64,000 nt of DNA from Corynebacterium faecale (lineage in GTDB: Bacteria; Actinomycetota; Actinomycetes; Mycobacteriales; Mycobacteriaceae). The notes beneath the pieces are model-generated. The model was given only the letters and a program-made list of their open reading frames with translations, was not told the origin of the DNA and ran no database searches. This document shows positions 8,823-19,995 of this stretch, piece by piece (position 1 is the stretch's first letter; the number at the start of each line of letters is the position of its first letter). The stretch lies in the NCBI RefSeq assembly GCF_030408735.1, contig NZ_CP047204.1, forward strand, positions 682,001 to 746,000, given 5' to 3'. The position numbers and the translations under genes were made by a program.

Positions 8823-8949
8823 CCTCACCACGCTCCCTGCGGATGCCCGCGTGAGCCTCACGGACACCGTTGATATCTGATCCACCTAGTAGAGTGGGCA
8901 ACGGTTTTACTGATTCTTTTCACAAGTATTAAAAGGAGAGTGCCAGAAT

Positions 8950-10386
8950 ATGGCAAAGGTCACGGACTTCAAGGTCGCGGATCTGTCCCTCGCGGAAGCT
9001 GGTCGTCACCAGATCCGTCTCGCTGAGTACGAGATGCCGGGTCTGATGGAGCTGCGTAAGGAATATGCAGAGGAGCAGCCGCTGAAGGGTGCCCGCATCG
9101 CAGGTTCCATTCACATGACGGTGCAGACCGCTGTGCTGATTGAGACCCTGACCGCTCTCGGCGCAGAGGTCCGCTGGGCTTCCTGCAATATCTTCTCCAC
9201 TCAGGATGAGGCCGCGGCAGCGATCGTCGTCGGCCAGGGCACCCCGGAGGATCCGAAGGGTGTTCCGGTATTCGCCTGGAAGGGTGAAACCCTGGATGAG
9301 TACTGGTGGTGCATCAACCAGATCTTCAGCTGGGAAGGTGAGCTGCCGAACATGATCCTCGATGATGGCGGCGATGCCACCATGGCTGTCATCCGTGGAC
9401 GCGAGTATGAGAAGGCCGGCGTTGTTCCGCAGCCGGAGGACAATGACTCCGATGAGTACATCGCCTTCCTGGGCATGCTCCGCGAGGTTCTGGCCGTTGA
9501 GCCGAACAAGTGGACCGCCCTGGGTGAGTCCATCAAGGGTGTCACCGAGGAGACCACCACCGGTGTCCACCGTCTGTACCACTTCGCAGAGGAGGGCATC
9601 CTGCCCTTCCCGGCGATGAACGTCAACGATGCCGTGACCAAGTCCAAGTTCGACAATAAGTACGGCACCCGCCACTCCCTGATCGACGGCATCAACCGTG
9701 CCACCGACATGCTCATGGGTGGCAAGAACGTCCTGGTCTGTGGTTACGGCGATGTGGGCAAGGGCTGCGCCGAGGCTTTCGATGGCCAGGGCGCACGCGT
9801 CAAGGTCACTGAGGCCGACCCGATTAATGCCCTCCAGGCATTGATGGACGGCTACTCCGTGGTCACCGTGGATGAGGCGATCGGTGAGGCCGATATCATC
9901 ATCACGGCCACCGGCAACAAGGACATCATCTCCTATGAGCAGATGCTGCAGATGAAGGACCACGCCCTGCTGGGCAACATCGGTCACTTCGACAATGAGA
10001 TCGACATGCACTCCCTGTTCCACCGCGATGATGTCATCCGCACCAACATCAAGCCACAGGTGGATGAGTTCACGTTCACCAACGGCAAGTCCATCATCGT
10101 GCTGTCTGAGGGCCGTCTGCTCAACCTGGGCAACGCCACCGGACATCCCAGCTTCGTCATGTCCACTTCCTTCGCTGATCAGACGATCGCGCAGATCGAG
10201 CTGTTCCAGAACGACGGCAGGTACGCCAATGACGTCTACCGCCTGCCGAAGATTCTCGATGAGAAGGTCGCACGCATCCACGTCGAGGCGCTCGGCGGTA
10301 ATCTCACCGAGATGACCAAGGAGCAGGCCGAGTACATCGGTGTCGATGTCGCAGGACCGTACAAGCCGGAGCACTACCGCTACTAA
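8950..10386 (+). CDS. sahH: S-adenosyl-L-homocysteine hydrolase
   Basis: The 478-residue NAD-dependent enzyme splits S-adenosylhomocysteine into homocysteine and adenosine, clearing the by-product of methyltransferases. The Rossmann loop is [15 protein letters not shown] (~residues 261-275), [15 protein letters not shown] [10 protein letters not shown] is present, and the C-terminus KPEHYRY carries the residues that reach into the partner subunit's cofactor site. The length (~480) is typical of actinobacterial SahH, which has an insert compared with the human enzyme. AAAAGGAGAG lies upstream of the ATG. It overlaps tmk by one base. Confidence 0.97.
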   Translation: MAKVTDFKVADLSLAEAGRHQIRLAEYEMPGLMELRKEYAEEQPLKGARIAGSIHMTVQTAVLIETLTALGAEVRWASCNIFSTQDEAAAAIVVGQGTPEDPKGVPVFAWKGETLDEYWWCINQIFSWEGELPNMILDDGGDATMAVIRGREYEKAGVVPQPEDNDSDEYIAFLGMLREVLAVEPNKWTALGESIKGVTEETTTGVHRLYHFAEEGILPFPAMNVNDAVTKSKFDNKYGTRHSLIDGINRATDMLMGGKNVLVCGYGDVGKGCAEAFDGQGARVKVTEADPINALQALMDGYSVVTVDEAIGEADIIITATGNKDIISYEQMLQMKDHALLGNIGHFDNEIDMHSLFHRDDVIRTNIKPQVDEFTFTNGKSIIVLSEGRLLNLGNATGHPSFVMSTSFADQTIAQIELFQNDGRYANDVYRLPKILDEKVARIHVEALGGNLTEMTKEQAEYIGVDVAGPYKPEHYRY

Positions 10387-10997
10387 TGATTGTCAGTATT
10401 GAGGGAATTGACGGCGCCGGAAAGAACACCCTGGTCCGTGCGCTGACCGAGCGTATTGATGCTCGCGTGATCTCCTTCCCGCGCTATGGCACGTCGATCC
10501 ACGCCCAACTGGCCGCGGAGGCTCTCCACGGCCGGATGGGTGACCTCACTGACAGCGCTTATGCGATGGCGACCCTGTTCGCCCTGGACCGCCACGGCGC
10601 CCACGCGGAGCTGACTGCGCCGGGTCTGCTGTTGCTCGACCGGTATGTCGCCTCCAACGCCGCCTATACCGCGGCCCGTTTGCTTGACGACGCCGCGGCC
10701 ACCTGGGTGGCTGAGCTTGAATTCGGGCGTCTGGCTCTGCCGCGCCCCGTGCTCCAGGTACTCCTGGACACCCCTGCGGACCTTGCGCAGGAACGGGCCA
10801 GGCGTCGAGAAGCGATTGATGCGTCCCGCACCCGGGACCGCTATGAGGCGGACTCCGGTCTCCAGGAACGCACCGCCGCCCAGTACCGCCGCCTGGCGGC
10901 AAAAGGGTGGGAGTCGCCGTGGATCGTGGCTGCCCCCGAAGACGACCCCGGCCACGTTGCAGCCAGAATCGTCGACTTTATAGATAACATGAGTTAA
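10386..10997 (+). CDS. tmk: Thymidylate kinase
   Basis: The 203-residue product phosphorylates dTMP to dTDP. The P-loop is GIDGAGKNT (residues 7-15), the DRY motif is in LLLLDRYVASNAAY, and an Arg-rich lid (RARRREAIDASRTRDRYEAD) follows. Its start codon shares a base with the sahH stop (TAATG), so translation is coupled. mtrA follows 23 nt downstream, the same order as in mycobacteria (sahH-tmk-mtrA-mtrB-lpqB). Confidence 0.95.
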   Translation: MIVSIEGIDGAGKNTLVRALTERIDARVISFPRYGTSIHAQLAAEALHGRMGDLTDSAYAMATLFALDRHGAHAELTAPGLLLLDRYVASNAAYTAARLLDDAAATWVAELEFGRLALPRPVLQVLLDTPADLAQERARRREAIDASRTRDRYEADSGLQERTAAQYRRLAAKGWESPWIVAAPEDDPGHVAARIVDFIDNMS

Positions 10998-11020
10998 CCC
11001 ATCTATCCGGAAGGTTTGAC

Positions 11021-11701
11021 ATGCCGCAGAAAATTCTTGTCGTCGATGATGATCCCGCGATCTCCGAGATGTTGACCATCGTGCTCAGCGCCGAGGGTTT
11101 CGATACCGTCGCCGTCACCGACGGCGCCCTCGCCGTGGAGACCGCACTGCGCGAGCACCCCGATCTCATCCTTCTGGACCTGATGCTTCCCGGCATGAAC
11201 GGCATTGACATCTGCCGGTCCATCCGTCAGGATTCCGCCGTCCCGATCATCATGCTCACCGCCAAGACCGACACCGTTGACGTGGTGCTCGGCCTGGAAT
11301 CCGGTGCTGATGATTATGTGAACAAGCCCTTCAAGGCCAAAGAACTCGTCGCGCGCATCCGTGCACGCCTGCGCCGCACCGATGATGAGCCCGCCGAGAC
11401 CCTCGAGGTTGGCGATCTCACCATCGATGTTCCAGGCCACACCGTCAAACGGGGCAATGAGGAAATCTCGCTCACCCCGCTGGAATTTGATCTCCTGCTG
11501 GAGCTGGCCCGCAAACCGCAGCAGGTATTCACCCGTGAGGAACTTCTGGGTAAAGTGTGGGGATATCGTCACGCATCCGATACCCGCCTGGTCAATGTGC
11601 ATGTGCAGCGGCTGCGCGCGAAGATCGAGAAGGATCCGGAGAACCCACAGATCGTGCTCACCGTTCGAGGTGTCGGTTATAAGACCGGAAACGTTGAATA
11701 A
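11021..11701 (+). CDS. mtrA: Response regulator MtrA
   Basis: OmpR/PhoB-type regulator of 226 residues. The receiver domain has the acidic pocket D10-D11, phospho-acceptor D53 (LLLDLMLPG) and K102 (DYVNKPF). A winged-helix DNA-binding domain follows from ~130 (LTPLEFDLLLELARKPQQVFTREELL, ...VRGVGYK). GGAAGG precedes the ATG. MtrA controls cell-wall peptidase and osmoprotection genes in corynebacteria and is phosphorylated by MtrB, encoded next. Confidence 0.97.
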   Translation: MPQKILVVDDDPAISEMLTIVLSAEGFDTVAVTDGALAVETALREHPDLILLDLMLPGMNGIDICRSIRQDSAVPIIMLTAKTDTVDVVLGLESGADDYVNKPFKAKELVARIRARLRRTDDEPAETLEVGDLTIDVPGHTVKRGNEEISLTPLEFDLLLELARKPQQVFTREELLGKVWGYRHASDTRLVNVHVQRLRAKIEKDPENPQIVLTVRGVGYKTGNVE

Positions 11702-11763
11702 CCACACATTGAAGGGATAATTTTCCAATTCTGACCTGGTTCAAGCGGCTTCGTCACCGCTTC

Positions 11764-13296
11764 ATGGACAAATGGCGGACCTCCCTGCAGGTCCGTGTCC
11801 TCGGCTCGATCTTCACGGCGTCGGCTGTGGTGATGCTCCTGCTCGCCTTGGGCATGCTCACCGTATTCACCCAGCGGCTCGTGGACCAGAAGATCGACAT
11901 CGCAGGCTCAGAGATTGACCGTGCCCGCGTGGTGGTGGAGGAGCAGATCGCTGCCTCCGGCGCCTCAAGTTCGATCCAGCTGCGGTTGAATGCCGCACGT
12001 GCCGGTCTGGCCAGCCTGGGCAGCAGTGGCTCGGGGGCGGATGTCACCGCGGTCTATGAACCGGTGGTGCTGGTTAATTCCGAGGACATAGTGGTCTCCC
12101 CGGAGGGGTATCACATTCCGGACAGGCTCCGTTATTTCGTGTCGGAGAACCAGGTGTCTTACCAGTTCACCACGATCGATCAGGGGGGAGGGGAATCCTA
12201 TAACGCGCTGATCGTCGGCACCCCCACCGACAGCGACATCCCTGATCTCCAGGTGTATCTGGTCTTCTCGATGGAAAACGACGAGGCCTCCCTCGCCCTC
12301 ATGCGGGGTCTGTTGTCGGCCGCACTCGTGGTCGTGGTGGTTCTGCTGGTGGGTATCGCCTGGTTGGCCACCCAGCAGGTCACCGCTCCGGTGCGCTCCG
12401 CCAGCCGCATTGCGGAACGCTTCGCCCAGGGCAAACTGCGGGAACGCATGGTGGTCGATGGCGAAGACGAGATGGCACGCCTGGCCATGAGCTTCAACGC
12501 CATGGCGAAATCACTGTCCGCACAGATCAAACAGCTGGAGGAGTACGGCAACCTGCAACGGCAGTTCACCTCTGATGTATCGCACGAACTTCGGACACCA
12601 CTGACCACCGTGCGCATGGCGGCGGATCTCATCGCGGATAACTCCGATGAACTCTCGCCGGCCGCCCGACGCGCCAGCGAACTCATGACCAGGGAACTGG
12701 ATCGCTTCGAAGCTCTCCTCGGTGATCTGCTTGAGATCTCCCGACACGATGCCGGTGTGGCGGATCTGTCCACCACACAACATGATGCCCGCGGTCCGGT
12801 GAACTCCGCCATCCAGCAGGTCGCGGTGCTCGCGGGGGAACTCGATGTGCCCCTCGATGTCGAACTCCCCGATGACCCGGTCATGATCAACGGTGACTCC
12901 AGACGCATCGAACGCATCATCCGCAACCTGGTGGCCAACGCCATTGATCACGCCCGGGGCAATCCCGTGCACATCCTCCTGGCCTCCAACGACGATGCCA
13001 TCGCGATCACCGTCACCGACCAGGGGGTGGGACTGAAGGAAGGTCAGGAGGAATTGGTTTTCAACCGCTTCTGGCGTGCCGATCCCTCCCGTGTCCGTCA
13101 TTCCGGTGGCACAGGACTGGGACTGGCGATCTCCCGTGAGGATGCGATCCTCCACGGAGGAAGCCTCGATGCCGCCGGTAATCTCGGCGTGGGTTCCATG
13201 TTCCGTCTCGTCATCCCCCGTGAACCCCACGGCCATTACCGCACAGCACCCCTGGAACTCATTGCACCACAACAACCCCGGGAGGTGGAGGCCTGA
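11764..13296 (+). CDS. mtrB: Sensor histidine kinase MtrB
   Basis: Two membrane segments (~residues 15-40 and ~178-203) flank an extracytoplasmic sensor. A HAMP linker, the HisKA box [15 protein letters not shown] (H274 from this start) and the ATPase domain ([26 protein letters not shown]) follow. It phosphorylates MtrA. The ATG at 11764 has no ribosome site. The frame is open upstream, and GAAGGG at 11711-11716 sits 11-14 nt before in-frame ATT (11728) and CTG (11731) codons, so translation may begin there with an extra basic TWFKRLRHRF segment. The mtrB stop overlaps the lpqB start (TGATG). Confidence 0.94.
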   Translation: MDKWRTSLQVRVLGSIFTASAVVMLLLALGMLTVFTQRLVDQKIDIAGSEIDRARVVVEEQIAASGASSSIQLRLNAARAGLASLGSSGSGADVTAVYEPVVLVNSEDIVVSPEGYHIPDRLRYFVSENQVSYQFTTIDQGGGESYNALIVGTPTDSDIPDLQVYLVFSMENDEASLALMRGLLSAALVVVVVLLVGIAWLATQQVTAPVRSASRIAERFAQGKLRERMVVDGEDEMARLAMSFNAMAKSLSAQIKQLEEYGNLQRQFTSDVSHELRTPLTTVRMAADLIADNSDELSPAARRASELMTRELDRFEALLGDLLEISRHDAGVADLSTTQHDARGPVNSAIQQVAVLAGELDVPLDVELPDDPVMINGDSRRIERIIRNLVANAIDHARGNPVHILLASNDDAIAITVTDQGVGLKEGQEELVFNRFWRADPSRVRHSGGTGLGLAISREDAILHGGSLDAAGNLGVGSMFRLVIPREPHGHYRTAPLELIAPQQPREVEA

Positions 13297-15005
13297 TGCT
13301 CCGCATCATGAAGCGCGCGGACCTGACCAGACTCATCGCGGCACTGTCCGCCACGGTTCTGCTGGCGGGATGTTCCACGCTGCCCCGTGACACCGATCCC
13401 CAGGTCCTGAGGTCCTTCGATGTGGCGGATAGTCCCATTGAGGTGGCCGGACCCACCCCGGGGGCGGATCCGGATATTCTGCTGCGCAATTTCTTCTCCG
13501 CCGGGGCGTTCCCTTCCCAGCAGTACCAGGCATCCCGTGCCTACCTCACCGAGTCTGCCAGCCGGGAGTGGAATCCCTCTGTGATCACCCGGATCCTGGA
13601 ACGTATCGACCTCAATACCCAGCCGGGTTCCACCGCGGATGAACGTCGCATTGTCATCCGAGGCACCCAGGTTGGCACCCTGGGCAGTGGAGGCGTCTAT
13701 CAGGCGGAGGACTCCAGCTATGAGGCGGAGATCGTGATGCGCCGGGTTGATGATGAATGGCGCATTGACGATCTTCCTGATGGTGTGGTGCTGGAACGCA
13801 CCGAGATGCGCAACCACTATTCGCCACGGGATCTCTATTTCTTCGACCTGTCCGGCCAGGTGCTGGTGGGGGACAGGCGGTGGATCTACAACGGGGTGCA
13901 GGCCCTGGATACGACCTTGATGTCGCTGCTGGTCACCGGACCCTCCCAGCAGTTGGAACCCGGTGTGGTCAATCAACTGCCACCCGGCGCGTCCTTCGTC
14001 GGGCTCAATGAGGGCTCCTATCAGTTCACCGGCTTCAGCACTCTCAGCGAGGAGGCCCGGTTGAGTTTTGCGGCCCAGGTGGTGTGGGCGCTCGCCAACG
14101 CGGATATCCCCGGCCCGTATTCCATCATGGCCGATGGTTCGCCGCTGATCGCTGATTTTCCGTTGCTGTCCATCGATGATGTCGCTGAATTCAATCCGGC
14201 GGCCTCCACCAATGCGGTGTCCACGCTGTTCACTCTGCGTGACGGCGTGATCTCGCGGGTCAGTTCCGGCACGGTCACTCCGTTGACCGGGTTCCTGGGT
14301 GAGGGTGGGATTGATTCAGCGGCCATCTCCACATCGGCGAATGTCGCCGCAGCGGTCAGGGGTGGCGACAGCCCGCGGCTGACCGTCGGTTCGCTTGAGG
14401 GAACCTACAGTGATGTTCTCACCGCGGACACCATCACCCGGCCCACCTTTGAGTATGCGGCCAATGCCATCTGGGTGGTGGTCGACGGTGATACCCCGGT
14501 GCGGGTGACCCGTTCGGCCACGACCCGCGAACTGGTCCAGGCGGAGGCGGACATCGCCCTGCCCGTCGGGGCAGCAGGGGCGATCTCAGAGTTCCAGCTC
14601 TCCAGGACGGGAACCCGCGTGGCCATGATCATGGACGGCCGGGTGTATGTGGGTGTGATCACCAGACCCGGGCCGGCGGAGCGACGCATCACCAACATCG
14701 TTGAGGTCGCCCCCTCACTGGCAGGCACCGCACTGAGCCTGACCTGGCGACAGGACGGATCACTGCTGGTGGGCACCTCCATGCCGGAAATGCCGATCTG
14801 GCGTGTTGAGATGGACGGCTCTGCAACCAGTGCGTTGCCCAGCGGCAACCTGTCCGCCCCGGTGGTGTCCGTCGCAAGTTCCGCGTCCACCATCTACGCC
14901 ACGGATTTCCATGCGCTGCTCCACCTCCCTGCGTCTGACACCACGATCTGGCGTGAGGTGCCGGGGCTGTTGGGCGTGCGCTCCGCCGCGATCGTGGCCT
15001 ACTGA
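13296..15005 (+). CDS. lpqB: Lipoprotein LpqB
   Basis: The 569-residue lipoprotein has a lipobox LLAGC with C26 as the acylated residue, a GerMN-type domain in the middle, and a C-terminal beta-propeller-like half with repeating strands and WR/TW motifs ([12 protein letters not shown]). LpqB modulates MtrB from outside the membrane in actinobacteria. The ATG overlaps the mtrB stop by one base, which makes mtrA-mtrB-lpqB one translational unit apart from the mtrA-mtrB gap. Confidence 0.95.
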   Translation: MLRIMKRADLTRLIAALSATVLLAGCSTLPRDTDPQVLRSFDVADSPIEVAGPTPGADPDILLRNFFSAGAFPSQQYQASRAYLTESASREWNPSVITRILERIDLNTQPGSTADERRIVIRGTQVGTLGSGGVYQAEDSSYEAEIVMRRVDDEWRIDDLPDGVVLERTEMRNHYSPRDLYFFDLSGQVLVGDRRWIYNGVQALDTTLMSLLVTGPSQQLEPGVVNQLPPGASFVGLNEGSYQFTGFSTLSEEARLSFAAQVVWALANADIPGPYSIMADGSPLIADFPLLSIDDVAEFNPAASTNAVSTLFTLRDGVISRVSSGTVTPLTGFLGEGGIDSAAISTSANVAAAVRGGDSPRLTVGSLEGTYSDVLTADTITRPTFEYAANAIWVVVDGDTPVRVTRSATTRELVQAEADIALPVGAAGAISEFQLSRTGTRVAMIMDGRVYVGVITRPGPAERRITNIVEVAPSLAGTALSLTWRQDGSLLVGTSMPEMPIWRVEMDGSATSALPSGNLSAPVVSVASSASTIYATDFHALLHLPASDTTIWREVPGLLGVRSAAIVAY

Positions 15006-15006
15006 C

Positions 15007-15597
15007 GTGGAGCTGCTGCTTCCGGTGACGTGCGCCGGTTGTGGCGCACCCGGGGCGGCGTTGTGTGTGACCTGCCGGGAGGTGTGGCGTGCCACGCCCC
15101 AGCGGGTGTCGGTGGATGTGGATTTTCCGGTGTGGTCACTGTCTCCCTATGACGGTCCGCACCGGAAGGTGATGATCGCGATGAAGGAGCGGGGACGGCG
15201 CGACGTGGCCGCGCATGTTGGGGCGGTGATACGGGCGTCGATAAGCTTTTTGGTCGCGCATGGCGACATCGAACCCACCGTGCACCTGGTGCCGGCGCCC
15301 ACCCGCGCGCGTTCCCGGCGTCTCCGGGGCGGCGATCCGGTGGAGCGGGTGTGTGTTCAGACAGGCTTATCGACGTCCACCTGTCTCCGCATCGATTCCT
15401 CCAGCCCGGATTCGGTTGGTCTCGGACGTGAGGAGCGCCGACGCAGTCTCCGCGTCGAATTGATCAGGGTTCCGCCCTCGCCGGTGCTGCTCATCGACGA
15501 CGTTGTGACCACGGGGGCGACGCTCTCGGCTTCGGTGAACAGTTTGAGAACAGCAGGTGTGCAGGTCAGGGGAGCATTAACCTTTTGCCATGCATAA
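15007..15597 (+). CDS. ComF-family phosphoribosyltransferase-like protein
   Basis: A frame beginning inside lpqB is restarted here at GTG 15007, two bases after the lpqB stop, giving 196 residues. The N-terminus is a zinc-ribbon-like CAGCG...CVTC. The PRPP-binding loop VLLIDDVVTTGATL sits near residue 160, and VPAPTRARSRRLRGGD is typical of ComFC/GntX proteins. In naturally competent bacteria ComFC helps DNA uptake; in actinobacteria the role is unproven. It is probably the last gene of the mtrAB-lpqB transcript. Confidence 0.9.
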   Translation: MELLLPVTCAGCGAPGAALCVTCREVWRATPQRVSVDVDFPVWSLSPYDGPHRKVMIAMKERGRRDVAAHVGAVIRASISFLVAHGDIEPTVHLVPAPTRARSRRLRGGDPVERVCVQTGLSTSTCLRIDSSSPDSVGLGREERRRSLRVELIRVPPSPVLLIDDVVTTGATLSASVNSLRTAGVQVRGALTFCHA

Positions 15598-15725
15598 ATA
15601 GGGGCCCCGGTTGGCACGATGGTTATGACCAGAAGTAATATAAAGAGTGAAGTTGATCCCGTCATCACCGTGGAAGTAATCCCACTCACACGAAAGTGAT
15701 GACCAATACTGGGAGGAGAAGTAGC

Positions 15726-16397
15726 GTGACTACACCTGCTGACACCAACGACACCTTGAGCCCTGACACCCAGGTGAGCATTACAGGACGAAACGTTGAG
15801 GTACCTGAGCACTTCGCAGAGCGAGTGCACAAGAAGCTGGCAAAGATTGAGCGCCTCGATTCGACCCTGACCTTCTTCCACGTCGAGCTCCAGCACGAGC
15901 CGAACCCACGTCGCGCCGATGAGAGCGACCGCATCCAGATCACCGCCACCGGCAAGGGCCACATCGCCCGTGCGGAGGCAAAGGAAGACAGCTTCTACGC
16001 TGCACTGGAAACCGCGCTGGCCAAGATGGAGCGCTCACTGCGCAAGGTCAAGGCGCGCCGCAGCATTTCCCGTTCCGGACACCGCGCGCCCCTGAGCACC
16101 GGTGAACTCGGAGCGCAGCTTGTGGCAGAGTCCCAGGAAGCACGTGGTGCGAACGATCTGGGTAAGTACGATGTTGACCCATACGCGGACCAGATCGACG
16201 AGGTGGTTCCAGGTCAGGTCGTACGTACCAAGGAGCACCCCGCCACCCCGATGAGCGTGGATGATGCGCTGTCCGAGATGGAACTGGTCGGCCATGATTT
16301 CTACCTCTTCGTCAATGAGGAGACTCAGCAGCCGTCGGTTGTCTACCGTCGTCATGCATTCGACTACGGCTTGATTTCCCTGGCCGCAAACGAATAA
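15726..16397 (+). CDS. hpf: Ribosome hibernation promoting factor, long form
   Basis: The 223-residue protein has an N-terminal S30AE domain (QVSITGRNVEVPEHFAERVHKKLAKIERLD), a basic linker and a C-terminal dimerisation domain (PMSVDDALSEMELVGHDFYLFVNEE...VVYRRHAFDYGLISL). Long HPF pairs 70S ribosomes into inactive 100S dimers in stationary phase. An upstream in-frame ATG at 15696 exists, but GGGAGGAGAAG at 15711-15721 places the start at GTG 15726. It stands alone between the comF-like gene and secA. Confidence 0.95.
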   Translation: MTTPADTNDTLSPDTQVSITGRNVEVPEHFAERVHKKLAKIERLDSTLTFFHVELQHEPNPRRADESDRIQITATGKGHIARAEAKEDSFYAALETALAKMERSLRKVKARRSISRSGHRAPLSTGELGAQLVAESQEARGANDLGKYDVDPYADQIDEVVPGQVVRTKEHPATPMSVDDALSEMELVGHDFYLFVNEETQQPSVVYRRHAFDYGLISLAANE

Positions 16398-16427
16398 TCC
16401 TAGTCGTATTTCCGTCTAGGTAACCTT

Positions 16428-16460
16428 TACCCGCCACCCACATTCCGTGGGTGGCGGGTA
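16428..16460 (+). terminator. Hairpin terminator after hpf
   Basis: A perfect 13-bp stem (TACCCGCCACCCA / TGGGTGGCGGGTA) with a 7-nt loop. The T tract downstream is weak (CTGTGTTTC), so efficiency is uncertain. Confidence 0.65.
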
Positions 16461-16539
16461 CTGTGTTTCAAAGGAACCGTGCGTACACTGTAGGTTCATT
16501 ATCAAATTTCCGTATCGCTATCAATAAGGACGACTGCTC

Positions 16540-19077
16540 GTGTTTGGATTGTCCAAGATGCTCCGCGTCGGCGAAGGCCGTGCCGTGAAGCGACTCCAGA
16601 AGATCGCTGACCAGGTCATCGCACTCGAAGACCAGTATGCCAACCTCACCGATGAGGAGCTCAAGGCCAAGACCGGAGAGTTCAAGGAACGACTCAGTAA
16701 GGGCGAAACCCTTGATGATCTCTTCCTGGATGCTTTCGCCACCGCCCGCGAAGCCTCCTGGCGTGTTCTGGGCCAGAAGCACTACAAGGTGCAGATCATG
16801 GGTGGTGCAGCTCTGCACTTCGGAAACGTGGCAGAGATGCGCACCGGTGAAGGCAAGACCCTGACCTGTGTGCTTCCCGCCTACCTCAATGCCCTCGAAG
16901 GCAAGGGCGTCCACGTGGTCACGGTCAATGACTACCTTGCCAAGCGCGACGCCGAATGGATGGGACGTGTCCACCGCTGGCTGGGGCTCTCCGTTGGCGT
17001 GATCCTCTCCGAGCTGCGCCCCGCCGAGCGCAAGGCCGCCTATGACTGCGATATCACCTACGGCACCAACAACGAGCTGGGTTTTGATTACCTGCGTGAC
17101 AACATGGCCCGGTCCCTCAATGACCTGGTCCAGCGTGGTCACCGCTACGCCATCGTGGATGAGGTTGACTCCATCCTCATCGATGAGGCCCGAACCCCAC
17201 TGATCATCTCCGGCCCTGTCGACGGAACCTCCCAGTGGTACAACGTCTTCGCACAGATCGTCCCGCAGCTGACCAAGGACATCCACTTCGAGGTGGACCA
17301 CCGTAAGAAGACAGTGGGCATCAAGGAAGACGGCGTGGAGAAGGTCGAGGACCTCCTCGGCATTGACAACCTCTACGCCCCCGAGCACTCCCAGCTGGTC
17401 AGCTACCTCAACAACGCCATCAAGGCGGAGGAGCTCTTCGAACGCGACAAGGACTACATCGTCCGAAACGGCGAAGTAATGATCGTTGACGGCTTCACCG
17501 GCCGTGTCCTGGCGGGTCGCCGCTACAACGAGGGCATGCACCAGGCCATCGAGGCCAAGGAACGCGTGGAGATCAAAAACGAGAACCAGACCCTGGCCAC
17601 CGTCACCCTCCAGAACTACTTCCGCCTCTACAACAAGCTGGCAGGCATGACCGGTACCGCCGAAACCGAGGCCGCCGAGCTCCACCAGATCTACAAACTC
17701 GACGTCATCCAGATCCCCACCAACCGTGGCAACCAGCGCGATGACCTCACCGACCTGGTGTACAAGACCCAGGAAGCCAAGTTCGCAGCTGTGGTCGATG
17801 ACATTGCCGAACGCATCGAGCAGGGACAACCCGTCCTGGTTGGTACCGTTTCCGTCGAACGCTCCGAGTACCTCTCCCAGCTGCTGACCCGCCGTGGCAT
17901 CAAACACAACGTGCTCAACGCCAAGCACCACGAGCAGGAAGCGCAGATCGTCGCGCAGGCCGGTCTGCCCGGCGCCGTCACCGTGGCCACCAACATGGCA
18001 GGCCGTGGAACCGACATCGTGCTCGGTGGCAACCCCGACATCCTCCTCGACATCAGACTGCGTGATCGTGGCCTTGATCCCTTCGAGGATGAGGAAGCCT
18101 ACCAGGCGGCCTGGGATGAAGAACTGCCGAAGATGAAGAAGCGCTGCGAGGAGCGCGCCGAAGAGGTACGCGCCGCAGGTGGTCTCTACGTGCTGGGCAC
18201 CGAACGCCACGAATCCCGACGCATCGACAACCAGCTCCGAGGCCGCGCCGGCCGACAGGGCGACCCGGGAGCCACCCGTTTCTACCTCTCCATGCGTGAT
18301 GACCTCATGGTCCGTTTCGTCGGCCCCACCATGGAAAACATGATGAACCGACTCAACGTTCCCGACGATGTCCCCATCGAATCCAAGACCGTCACCAACT
18401 CCATCAAGGGCGCACAGGCACAGGTGGAGAACCAGAACTTCGAGATGCGCAAAAACGTCCTGAAGTACGACGAAGTGATGAACGAACAGCGCAAGGTGAT
18501 CTACGGTGAACGCCGCGAGATCCTCGAATCCGCCGACATCTCCCGATACATCAAGAACATGATCGAGGAGACCGTGTCCGCCTATGTCACCGCGGCGACC
18601 GCCAACGGTTATGTCGAGGACTGGGATCTGGACAAACTCTGGAATGCCCTCGAAGCGCTCTACGGCCCGACCTTCACCTGGCAGTCGCTTGTCGACGGTT
18701 CCGACTACGGAGCCCCCGGCGAGCTCTCCGCTGAGAACCTGCGCACCGCCCTCCTCGAAGACGCCAAGTCCGAGTACACCCGCCTCGAGCAGGTCGTGGC
18801 CGACCTCGGTGGCGAAGCGCAGATGCGCAACATCGAACGCATGGTCCTCATGCCCGTCATCGACCAGAAGTGGCGCGAACACCTCTACGAGATGGACTAC
18901 CTCAAGGAAGGCATCGGCCTCCGTGCCATGGCCCAGCGTGACCCCCTGGTGGAATACCAGAAGGAAGGCGGAGACATGTTCAACGCCATGAAGGACGGCA
19001 TCAAGGAAGAAACCGTCCGCCAGCTCTTCCTCATGCGCAAGCAGTTCATCAAGCAGGACGAGGAAGCAAACGCCTAA
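16540..19077 (+). CDS. secA: Preprotein translocase ATPase SecA1
   Basis: The 845-residue motor of the Sec export pathway. It has Walker A in [16 protein letters not shown] (~residue 101), the DEAD-type [19 protein letters not shown] (~206), the IQTNRGN-like IPTNRGN, the second RecA domain [15 protein letters not shown], and [13 protein letters not shown]-terminal zinc-binding CxCxnC tail is absent; the protein ends [13 protein letters not shown]. The GTG start follows AAGGACG. This is the essential housekeeping SecA copy of actinobacteria (SecA1). Confidence 0.97.
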   Translation: MFGLSKMLRVGEGRAVKRLQKIADQVIALEDQYANLTDEELKAKTGEFKERLSKGETLDDLFLDAFATAREASWRVLGQKHYKVQIMGGAALHFGNVAEMRTGEGKTLTCVLPAYLNALEGKGVHVVTVNDYLAKRDAEWMGRVHRWLGLSVGVILSELRPAERKAAYDCDITYGTNNELGFDYLRDNMARSLNDLVQRGHRYAIVDEVDSILIDEARTPLIISGPVDGTSQWYNVFAQIVPQLTKDIHFEVDHRKKTVGIKEDGVEKVEDLLGIDNLYAPEHSQLVSYLNNAIKAEELFERDKDYIVRNGEVMIVDGFTGRVLAGRRYNEGMHQAIEAKERVEIKNENQTLATVTLQNYFRLYNKLAGMTGTAETEAAELHQIYKLDVIQIPTNRGNQRDDLTDLVYKTQEAKFAAVVDDIAERIEQGQPVLVGTVSVERSEYLSQLLTRRGIKHNVLNAKHHEQEAQIVAQAGLPGAVTVATNMAGRGTDIVLGGNPDILLDIRLRDRGLDPFEDEEAYQAAWDEELPKMKKRCEERAEEVRAAGGLYVLGTERHESRRIDNQLRGRAGRQGDPGATRFYLSMRDDLMVRFVGPTMENMMNRLNVPDDVPIESKTVTNSIKGAQAQVENQNFEMRKNVLKYDEVMNEQRKVIYGERREILESADISRYIKNMIEETVSAYVTAATANGYVEDWDLDKLWNALEALYGPTFTWQSLVDGSDYGAPGELSAENLRTALLEDAKSEYTRLEQVVADLGGEAQMRNIERMVLMPVIDQKWREHLYEMDYLKEGIGLRAMAQRDPLVEYQKEGGDMFNAMKDGIKEETVRQLFLMRKQFIKQDEEANA

Positions 19078-19457
19078 CTTAAGACCCGGAAGTTAAGCAT
19101 CCGCCATATGCCGTCTGACTCACTGAGCCGGGCGGCATAGGCCGTTGTGGACTCCCCGAAACGGACACTGCCGAACGCCTCAGCCACCGCACCGTTCATC
19201 TGGATATGGCACGAGATAAGCTTTGCGACGCCCACGTGCCCGGCCTTCTGCCGAGCGATGATGTGGGCACGCACCGGCGTATCAAATCGCCGGGGATGCA
19301 GCTGGGTGAGTGGACGCAATCCGAAAGCCGAATCCAACGCCACCCGAACCAACCCCGACACCTCCTTCGGAACCGGTTCCTTCTGCGGATGCGGAGCGGG
19401 AATCAGCTCCGGTACGAGATATTTCAAATGAGACAAACCAGGGATGGGTTGAAGCAT
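19074..19457 (-). CDS. Rv3235-family (DUF6459-like) protein
   Basis: Starting at the ATG at 19457, preceded by AAGGAG on the minus strand, the product is 127 residues. The pattern of a helical stretch, then [21 protein letters not shown], then a beta-rich end ([36 protein letters not shown]) matches the small actinobacterial proteins related to Rv3235 encoded close to secA1. Function is unknown. It converges on secA with overlapping stop codons, so there is no room for a separate terminator. Confidence 0.75.
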   Translation of the reverse strand: MLQPIPGLSHLKYLVPELIPAPHPQKEPVPKEVSGLVRVALDSAFGLRPLTQLHPRRFDTPVRAHIIARQKAGHVGVAKLISCHIQMNGAVAEAFGSVRFGESTTAYAARLSESDGIWRMLNFRVLS

Positions 19458-19582
19458 GACAAAACTCCTTGAGACATTCAGCCCCAAGGCCCAGAGACAA
19501 ACCACCCCACACCTGTGCGACAATCTTGAAACACAGAGTATGACTAATATGGCATGAGAATCACAAAAATGAAAGGGATAAA

Positions 19583-19993
19583 GTGCGCGGACTGATTGTT
19601 GATTACGCTGGAGTGCTTGACGGAACAGACGAGGACCAGCGACGCTGGAGAAACCTCTTCGCAGCGGCCAAGAAAAACGGAGTGGGAACCGCCGTTCTCA
19701 GCAACGACCCGGGTGGGCTCTCAGCAGCACCTATCCGTGATCTGGAGAACCAGGGCATCGTGGACAAGGTTCTTCTTTCCGGCGAGATCGGTGCCGAGAA
19801 GCCAGAAACCGAAGCCTTCCAGGCAGCTGCCGACGCATTGGATCTTCCCATGCGTGACTGCGTCCTCGTTGATGATTCCATCCTCAACGTCCGGGGTGCC
19901 GTGGAAAACGGCCTCGTTGGTGTGTACTACCAGCAGTTTGACCGGGCAATCGTGGAGATTGTCGGCCTTTTCGGGCTCGAAGGGGAATTCTAA
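19583..19993 (+). CDS. HAD-superfamily hydrolase-like protein
   Basis: Small HAD fold of 136 residues. Motif I is IVDYAGVL with nucleophile-position D7, motif II is LSND (S40), motif III is GAEKPE (K73) and motif IV is VDD (D97/D98). The usual second aspartate of motif I (DxD) is alanine, so classic phosphatase chemistry may be impaired. The GTG follows AAAGGGATAA. It lies two bases before the DUF6912 gene and is presumably co-transcribed with it. Confidence 0.85.
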   Translation: MRGLIVDYAGVLDGTDEDQRRWRNLFAAAKKNGVGTAVLSNDPGGLSAAPIRDLENQGIVDKVLLSGEIGAEKPETEAFQAAADALDLPMRDCVLVDDSILNVRGAVENGLVGVYYQQFDRAIVEIVGLFGLEGEF

Positions 19994-19995
19994 CC

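Noticed and set aside
8929..10374. 481-codon open frame antisense to sahH
   Set aside because: Same kind of shadow. The sahH frame has every family motif and its own ribosome site, so the reverse frame has no independent support.
16468..18882. 804-codon open frame antisense to secA
   Set aside because: It is the third-position shadow of a GC-rich, strongly biased gene. There is no ribosome site, the composition is V/D/G/L-rich without domain order, and SecA is fully conserved on the other strand.
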